Made by a program: the position numbers and the translations under genes. 64,000 nt of DNA. Source: Pseudomonas paracarnis (GTDB lineage Bacteria; Pseudomonadota; Gammaproteobacteria; Pseudomonadales; Pseudomonadaceae). The stretch spans positions 434,001 through 498,000 of the forward strand of contig NZ_CAJFCN010000004.1 of assembly GCF_904063055.1 (NCBI RefSeq). The letters run 5' to 3'. Of the stretch, positions 57,272 through 64,000 are shown piece after piece; the first letter of the stretch is position 1, and every line of letters begins with the position of its first letter. The notes under the pieces are model-generated. The model was not told the origin of the DNA, did not search any database, and saw nothing but the letters and a program-made list of their open reading frames with translations.

Positions 57272-57378
57272 CCTGTGGGAGCTGGCTTGTGTGGGAGCTG
57301 GCTTGCCTGCGATGCAGACACCTCGGTGTATCAGATGCACCGAGGTGATGCTATCGCAGGCAAGCCAGCTCCCACAGG
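57272..57378. repeat. REP doublet with an internal 16-base tandem duplication
   Basis: TGTGGGAGCTGGCTTG occurs twice in a row (57274-57289 and 57290-57305), then the usual loop and the inverted partner. The rest is a normal REPIN between converging genes. Confidence 0.9.
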
Positions 57379-57401
57379 TTGATCGGTGTTGTGTCAGAGA
57401 T

Positions 57402-58151
57402 TCAGGCGCCAGGCAGCGCGAGCTGCGGGTTGACGAAATCAAACGCCGCCAGCTGAAAGCTTTGCTCATCCACCTGCAACGCCCAGCCTTGCTTGTCCCA
57501 GTCCCCCAGCACAATGCGCTTGGCCGCCTGGTCGCCGATCTGCAACTTATGGATGGCGGGGCGGTGGGTATGGCCGTGGACCAGGGTGCGCACGCCGAAC
57601 TGCTGCATCACCCGTGGCACTTCTTCAGGGGTGACATCGACAATGTCGTTGGCCTTCATGCGCACTTGGGCGCTGCTCTCACTGCGCAACTTGCGCGCCA
57701 GCTTGTGGCGGGTGCCCAAGGGCAGGTGGCGCAGGATAAACAGTACAATCGGGTTACGCAGGATGCGCCGCAGCTTCATATAGCCGAGGTCGCGGGTGCA
57801 AAGGCTGTCGCCGTGCATCAACAGCACAGGCTCGCCATACAACTGCACGACCGTCGGGTCTTTGAGCAAGGTAGCGCCTGCCGCTTTGCAGAACGCCTTG
57901 CCGATCAGGAAATCACGGTTGCCGTGCATGATGAAAATCGGGGTGCCGCTGTCGCTCAGCTCGCGTAGAGCCGCGCAGATGGAACGCTGGAAGGGGGTCA
58001 TGCCATCGTCGCCAATCCAGGCTTCGAAGAAGTCCCCCAGAATGTACAACGCCTGGGCACCACGGGCGCGGCCGTGGAGCAGATCCAGAAACGCCCGGGT
58101 AATGTCCGGGCGTTCCTCTTCCAGATGCAAGTCTGAAATCAGCAATATCAC
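57402..58151 (-). CDS. lpxH: UDP-2,3-diacylglucosamine diphosphatase
   Basis: 249 residues of the metallophosphatase fold; makes lipid X in lipid A synthesis. Metal motifs in order: [35 protein letters not shown], and [10 protein letters not shown] near residue 195. The start overlaps the ppiB stop by four bases, so the two are coupled. Confidence 0.95.
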   Translation of the reverse strand: MILLISDLHLEEERPDITRAFLDLLHGRARGAQALYILGDFFEAWIGDDGMTPFQRSICAALRELSDSGTPIFIMHGNRDFLIGKAFCKAAGATLLKDPTVVQLYGEPVLLMHGDSLCTRDLGYMKLRRILRNPIVLFILRHLPLGTRHKLARKLRSESSAQVRMKANDIVDVTPEEVPRVMQQFGVRTLVHGHTHRPAIHKLQIGDQAAKRIVLGDWDKQGWALQVDEQSFQLAAFDFVNPQLALPGA

Positions 58152-58654
58152 GCTTCGATGATCTCGGCTTTCTCGACGATCACGTCTTCGGCTGGAACGT
58201 CCTGGTGACCGGCCTTGGAGGTGGTGGATACGCCTTTGATCTTGTCGACAACGTCAGTGCCTTGGGTGACTTTACCGAACACTGCGTAGCCCCAACCCTG
58301 CACGTTCTTGCCGCTGTGGTTCAGGAAGGCGTTGTCGGCGACGTTGATGAAGAACTGCGCGGAGGCCGAATGCGGCTCCATGGTACGGGCCATGGCGACG
58401 GTGTACTTGTCGTTGGAAAGGCCGTTGTCCGCTTCGTTCTGGATGCTTGGACGCTTGTCTTTCTTCTCTTTCATGCCCGGCTCGAAACCGCCGCCCTGGA
58501 TCATGAAGTTACCGATGACACGGTGGAAAACGGTGTTTTCGTAGTGGCCGGCTTTCACGTATTCAATGAAGTTGGCGACGGTGATCGGCGCTTTCTCGGC
58601 GTTCAGCTCGATGACGATGTCACCGTGGTTGGTGGTCAGTTTGACTTGAGTCAT
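58148..58654 (-). CDS. ppiB: Cyclophilin-type peptidyl-prolyl isomerase, cytoplasmic
   Basis: 168 residues with the cyclophilin core: [18 protein letters not shown] (catalytic Arg in FHRVI), [13 protein letters not shown] and [11 protein letters not shown]. No signal peptide, so it is the cytoplasmic form. ATG 58654 is preferred over the GTG two codons upstream; AAAGAG lies nine bases before it. Divergent from glnS. Confidence 0.95.
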   Translation of the reverse strand: MTQVKLTTNHGDIVIELNAEKAPITVANFIEYVKAGHYENTVFHRVIGNFMIQGGGFEPGMKEKKDKRPSIQNEADNGLSNDKYTVAMARTMEPHSASAQFFINVADNAFLNHSGKNVQGWGYAVFGKVTQGTDVVDKIKGVSTTSKAGHQDVPAEDVIVEKAEIIEA

Positions 58655-58891
58655 GTTCACTACTCTTTTCAGGGAATTCGTGGGTGTGGGCGCCTTGGCA
58701 CCTTACCTGTCTGGCTAAACGACGGCCAAGGCGCGCAGTTTAGCGTGCCCTGCGGGAATTTCGAGGTGGTTTTTTACCGCCCGGGCAATTAATTGGCCGC
58801 GCTCTGTATGTGTCTTGACTGCTTCGGCTATTATGAGCCCTTTGTTTTATCTGGCCCCACCTGGCCATGCACCTGTCTGTTCAAGGATCCT

Positions 58892-60592
<1,701 letters not shown>

Positions 60593-60607
60593 TTTAAGGG
60601 AAACATC

Positions 60608-61990
60608 GTGCTAACGATCTACAACACGCTCAGCAAGACCAAAGAAGTCTTCAAGCCGCTGGATGGCAACAAGGTGCGCATGTACGTGTGCGGCATGACC
60701 GTGTACGACTACTGCCACATCGGCCACGGCCGCAGCATGGTTGCCTTCGACCTGGTGACCCGCTGGTTGCGTTTCAGTGGCTATGACTTGACGTACGTGC
60801 GCAACATCACCGACATCGACGACAAGATCATCAACCGTGCCAACGAAAACGGCGAGTCGTTCGATGCGCTGACCGAGCGCATGATCGCCGCCATGCACGA
60901 GGACGAGGCGCGCCTCAACATCCTCAAGCCGGACATGGAACCGCGTGCCACGGACCACATCCCTGGCATGCACGCGATGATCCAGACCTTGATCGACAAG
61001 GGCTACGCCTACGCCCCAGGCAACGGCGACGTGTACTACCGCGTCGCCAAGTTCATGGGCTACGGCAAGCTGTCGCGCAAGAAGATCGAAGACCTGCGCA
61101 TCGGCGCGCGGATCGAAGTCGACGAAGCCAAGCAGGACCCGCTCGACTTCGTACTGTGGAAAGGTACCAAGCCGGGCGAGCCGAGCTGGGAGTCGCCGTG
61201 GGGCGCCGGGCGTCCAGGCTGGCACATCGAATGCTCGGTGATGTCCACCTGCTGCCTGGGCGAGACCTTCGACATTCATGGCGGCGGCAGCGACCTTGAG
61301 TTCCCGCACCACGAAAACGAAATCGCCCAGAGCGAAGCCGCCACCGGCAAGACCTACGCCAACGCCTGGATGCACTGCGGCATGATCCGCATCAATGGCG
61401 AGAAGATGTCCAAGTCCTTGAACAACTTCTTCACCATCCGCGACGTGCTGGAAAAGTACCACCCGGAAGTGGTGCGTTACCTGCTGGTGTCGAGCCACTA
61501 CCGCAGCGCCATCAACTACTCCGAAGACAACCTCAAGGACGCCAAGGGCGCTTTGGAGCGTTTCTATCACGCGTTGAAAGGCCTGCCCGCGGTGGCACCT
61601 GCAGGCGGCGAAGCCTTCGTGGCACGTTTCACCGAAGTGATGAACGACGACTTCGGCACCCCGGAAGCCTGCGCCGTGCTGTTCGAGATGGTGCGCGAGA
61701 TCAACCGCTTGCGCGAGACCGATATCGACGCAGCGGCGGGCCTGGCGGCGCGCCTTAAAGAACTGGCCAGCGTGCTGGGCGTGTTGCAGATGGAAGCCGA
61801 TGACTTCCTGCAAGCGGGTGCCGAAGGGCGTGTGGATGCCGCTGAGGTAGATGCACTGATCCAGGCGCGTCTGGCGGCTCGCAGCAATAAAGACTGGGCG
61901 GAATCCGACCGTATCCGCGACCAACTGACCGCGATGGGTGTGGTGTTGGAAGACGGCAAGGGTGGGACGACGTGGCGGTTGGCTGACTGA
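60608..61990 (+). CDS. cysS: Cysteinyl-tRNA synthetase
   Basis: 460 residues of class I. Zinc and HIGH region [16 protein letters not shown] near residue 28, zinc ligands again in [13 protein letters not shown], and KMSKS in [13 protein letters not shown]. The start is GTG at 60608 with AAGGGAAA just upstream. Its last 70 bases and terminator are repeated 1.8 kb downstream. Confidence 0.97.
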   Translation: MLTIYNTLSKTKEVFKPLDGNKVRMYVCGMTVYDYCHIGHGRSMVAFDLVTRWLRFSGYDLTYVRNITDIDDKIINRANENGESFDALTERMIAAMHEDEARLNILKPDMEPRATDHIPGMHAMIQTLIDKGYAYAPGNGDVYYRVAKFMGYGKLSRKKIEDLRIGARIEVDEAKQDPLDFVLWKGTKPGEPSWESPWGAGRPGWHIECSVMSTCCLGETFDIHGGGSDLEFPHHENEIAQSEAATGKTYANAWMHCGMIRINGEKMSKSLNNFFTIRDVLEKYHPEVVRYLLVSSHYRSAINYSEDNLKDAKGALERFYHALKGLPAVAPAGGEAFVARFTEVMNDDFGTPEACAVLFEMVREINRLRETDIDAAAGLAARLKELASVLGVLQMEADDFLQAGAEGRVDAAEVDALIQARLAARSNKDWAESDRIRDQLTAMGVVLEDGKGGTTWRLAD

Positions 61991-62047
61991 TCGTTGAAAG
62001 CTGCACGCTGAATGAAAAACGCCCCGACTGGTTCGGGGCGTTTTTTT
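61921..62047 (+). repeat. Direct repeat copy A: cysS 3' end plus terminator
   Basis: The last 70 bases of cysS, its stop, the trailer and the terminator. Copy B at 63743-63866 is about 93 percent identical by hand alignment (five substitutions, three short indels). The two flank the MORN-repeat gene. Confidence 0.9.
62017..62047 (+). terminator. Terminator of glnS-cysS
   Basis: AACGCCCCGA-CTGG-TTCGGGGCGTT followed by more T, 28 bases after the cysS stop. Confidence 0.95.
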
Positions 62048-62102
62048 GCATATTGCTAAGTTTTTCGAATTAAACTTCTATTCCTGTCCAAGACCTTCAT
62101 AG

Positions 62103-63464
62103 TCAGAGCGGAGTTCTCACCGAACACGGCTCTGAAATTTTTCCTGCTTGGTATTGGCAGTCTTCTATCAACGTCCCGTCTCGGCCCCACTGCCGTGATT
62201 GTCCGTTTCTCTCGCCGTGTGCGTATTCGGTAGAATAAAGTTGAGTTCCATCCTCAGACCAACCTTGCATCTTTCCATGTAGTTTTCCGTCTTTATAAAT
62301 TGAGTGCTTTCTTTTTTGTCCGTTGTCATACCATTCTATGTCGTCGCCTTGGCGGTTATGATTTTCGTCTTGTTCCCATTGGCTGACTTTTATACCGTCA
62401 ATGTTCCATTCGTGGCTTATTCTAATGTGCTGATTTGTATAGAGTGTTTGTGATTCGGTCTGGCCGTTTGCGAAGTATTTGACGTCCCAGCCATCCAACT
62501 GCCCGCGGTCATAATCTTGTATATTTTTTAGTGTGCCGTCTTCATAGTAATAATTTGATATTCCTGAGCGACTGCCATCTAAATATTTTTCCATGGATTC
62601 AGGATTTCCGTTAGCGTACAGTTTGACTCTTGGGCCATTTAGCACTCCATTTGCATAATGCTCACGGATCTTGATTTTTCCTGTCGGGTCGTAAGTTATG
62701 TACTCGCCGTCAGTGATAATTCCGTTATTGTAATTTATGGATTTTTCAATTTTTCCGTTTTTGTGGCGAACAATACTTTTTCCTTCACGTTGCCCCTGCG
62801 CACTCATTTCAATAGAACTCGAAACCATGCCGTTGCTATGAAAGGTGCGAAATTTATGGATGAATTTGCTCGCAGCATAGTCTTCATTGTCGACGAATCC
62901 ATCAGCCGCAATCTTCTTGGTTTTTTTATCGTAGATATATACTTTCCAGGCTTTTAGCGTTTTGTCATAAGTTTGGGGTTGCTCTATGAAAAAAAGACTG
63001 CGCGCAGCTGGAACGGGTCGGTAATTCTCGTCTAAGTACATTTTTCCATCAATTAGCACATCTGTGAGTGATCTGCATGTTTCACCCGTGCAGGTAGCGA
63101 ATTTGGTTGCCATTGGTATTTTTCGATCACAATCCTGATGGGTGATAAATAGTGCGGCTCCATCATCAGCGTATTTTTTGATTTTCTTAACTTCTGCTAG
63201 GAAACGTTCGACAGGAACGCCGATGGAGTCCGGTGTGATATGCAGTTTTGAAGTGCCACAACTGTGTTCTGTCGAAAGCGTCAGACGAACTGCCGCCATG
63301 AGCTTTACGCCGAAAGAGTCCGGGGTTTCTGTATCTATGTCGAGATAGGTTGCATTCATTTTTATATTTAGAATTGTCGATAGGTGAGTCTGTTCGGCTT
63401 GAGCGTATATTGCATTCGAGATGAGTGCTAGTGTCACTAAGAATTTCTTATATTCGAATTGCAT
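62103..63464 (-). CDS. Secreted MORN-repeat protein (YwqK-like), AT-rich
   Basis: 453 residues. Signal peptide ends AQA|EQT. The N-terminal half (about 25-190) has no motif I recognise and several cysteines. From about 200 onward there are eight to nine MORN_2-type repeats of about 23 residues (FHSNGMVSSSIEM, YANGNPESMEKYLDG, YYEDGTLKNIQDYDRGQLDG, GWSEDGTQLYSTEYAHGERN). Proteins with such repeats are often annotated as YwqK-family antitoxins, but an exported one need not be an antitoxin. Base and codon use are AT-rich compared with all neighbours, which suggests transfer. No toxin gene is visible inside the window. Confidence 0.82.
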   Translation of the reverse strand: MQFEYKKFLVTLALISNAIYAQAEQTHLSTILNIKMNATYLDIDTETPDSFGVKLMAAVRLTLSTEHSCGTSKLHITPDSIGVPVERFLAEVKKIKKYADDGAALFITHQDCDRKIPMATKFATCTGETCRSLTDVLIDGKMYLDENYRPVPAARSLFFIEQPQTYDKTLKAWKVYIYDKKTKKIAADGFVDNEDYAASKFIHKFRTFHSNGMVSSSIEMSAQGQREGKSIVRHKNGKIEKSINYNNGIITDGEYITYDPTGKIKIREHYANGVLNGPRVKLYANGNPESMEKYLDGSRSGISNYYYEDGTLKNIQDYDRGQLDGWDVKYFANGQTESQTLYTNQHIRISHEWNIDGIKVSQWEQDENHNRQGDDIEWYDNGQKRKHSIYKDGKLHGKMQGWSEDGTQLYSTEYAHGERNGQSRQWGRDGTLIEDCQYQAGKISEPCSVRTPL

Positions 63465-63742
63465 CCCGATTTTCCATTAATTGACTTGTATAGAGAGGGT
63501 AAAGTTTTGGGTGGTGGCTGTTCGTGACTTCGATTTACGTTTGAGTGGAAGGTGTGCCCGCTAGAAACGCTCAATGGAGTATCGGGCACCAAAGAGAAGA
63601 CTATGGGTCAATCGTTGTCTACAAAGAAGCGAGGGTTTCTGGCGCGGACGTAGGATGTTTCTTTGGGAAGTATGTCACGGTGCTTTACGTTGTTAGTGCT
63701 TGCGGGTGTTCAATAGCTGACGGTAAAAGGGGGTGGGTCTAC
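63465..63742. other. AT-rich leader with no supported gene
   Basis: Upstream region of the MORN gene. A short + strand reading frame (63545-63817) crosses into repeat copy B and has no ribosome site or family match, so I do not call it. A promoter for the MORN gene should lie near 63480-63510 on the minus strand; the sequence CTATACAAG there could be its -10 region. Confidence 0.5.
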
Positions 63743-63866
63743 CCAACTGACCGCAATGGTGTGGGTTGGAAGACGGCAAGGGTGGGACGACGTGACGGTT
63801 GGCTGACTGACCGTTGAAAGCTGCACGTTGAATAAAAAAACGCCCCGACTGGTTCGGGGCGTTTTT
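63743..63866 (+). repeat. Direct repeat copy B: displaced cysS 3' end plus terminator
   Basis: Repeats copy A, including the former cysS stop and the terminator CGCCCCGA-CTGG-TTCGGGGCG with five T. Two bases are lost in the coding part, so it no longer follows the cysS frame, and no upstream cysS sequence is present. It is a remnant. Confidence 0.92.
63838..63866 (+). terminator. Second copy of the cysS terminator
   Basis: Same stem-loop as 62017-62047 within repeat copy B; it still looks functional and would block reading into the region beyond. Confidence 0.85.
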
Positions 63867-64000
63867 GAATATAAATATTGAAGACTTGGCTTGTTGTAGG
63901 TGTGATGCATGCGTTCAATAGTGAGAGAATAATTCTGTCTTCTTCACTGCGAGCATTACTAGGGTTTCGTATAGTGCTATTAGTTGTCCGAGCGTTTTGT
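63867..64000. other. AT-rich sequence at window end, no gene seen
   Basis: The AT-rich character continues after copy B to the end of the window. It does not match the sequence following copy A. A further gene of the same module may lie just beyond. Confidence 0.5.

Noticed and set aside
56601..57968. 455-codon + frame crossing the end of emrB, the REP and lpxH
   Set aside because: It overlaps two well-supported genes and a REP in the wrong frames.
63545..63817. Small + strand frame ending in repeat copy B
   Set aside because: It reads through the displaced cysS tail out of frame, with no ribosome site and no recognisable protein.

Overview
The window is a stretch of chromosome from a Pseudomonas, most likely of the P. 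fluorescens group. The evidence is the high-GC coding sequence, the many REP palindromes of the type GTGGGAGCGGGCTTGC, the gene order lpxH-ppiB-glnS-cysS, a liu leucine/isovalerate operon with its MerR regulator, a CrcY-like RNA beside the HMG-CoA lyase gene, and a PrrF-like iron-responsive small RNA. Almost all of it reads as ordinary chromosome. The exception is the last 2 kb, which is visibly AT-richer and looks acquired.

Layout: 1-4.5 kb holds a truncated nhaA, an MFS exporter with a divergent LysR gene, a DUF2242 lipoprotein and a 28-residue acidic ORF. 4.5-10.6 kb holds an AraC regulator coupled to a membrane-anchored nitrilase-fold protein that lacks catalytic residues, then fadH, a D-cysteine desulfhydrase-like enzyme and a cytochrome b561. 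10.7-16.2 kb is a 2-aminoethylphosphonate module: phnW, phnX, two related LysR regulators and an organophosphate-antiporter-family permease. 16.3-19.5 kb holds a YebC-family gene, a leucine-rich-repeat protein kinase and a ZapE-type ATPase. 19.7-26 kb is a complete Csu-type chaperone-usher pilus operon with four small pilins, chaperone, usher and tip adhesin.

26-29 kb is a self-contained stress circuit. An ECF sigma factor and its anti-sigma are divergent from a catalase-family peroxidase and cytochrome b pair, and both transcripts start from matching GGAAT-N16-CGTC promoters. 29-32 kb has a cytosolic-carboxypeptidase homologue, the PrrF RNA under a Fur box, a DUF6124 protein and a lambda-CI-like repressor that has lost its self-cleavage residues. 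31.8-41.2 kb is leucine catabolism: liuABCD, an acyl-CoA synthetase, liuE and liuR, with three matching LiuR boxes, interrupted by the CrcY-like RNA. 41.3-46.9 kb holds a LysR and acyl-CoA dehydrogenase pair, a PstS-OmpA fusion, xthA and a GNAT acetyltransferase.

46.9-52.3 kb encodes TamA-TamB. 52.5-57.3 kb is a MarR-controlled EmrAB-type tripartite efflux operon with two palindromic operators at its promoter. 57.4-62 kb carries lpxH-ppiB (minus) and glnS, cysS (plus). Downstream of cysS lies an AT-rich, MORN-repeat secreted protein gene, bracketed by cysS's own 3' end and terminator and a second, diverged copy of the same about 125 bp. This duplication is the strongest sign of a mobile or recombining module in the window.
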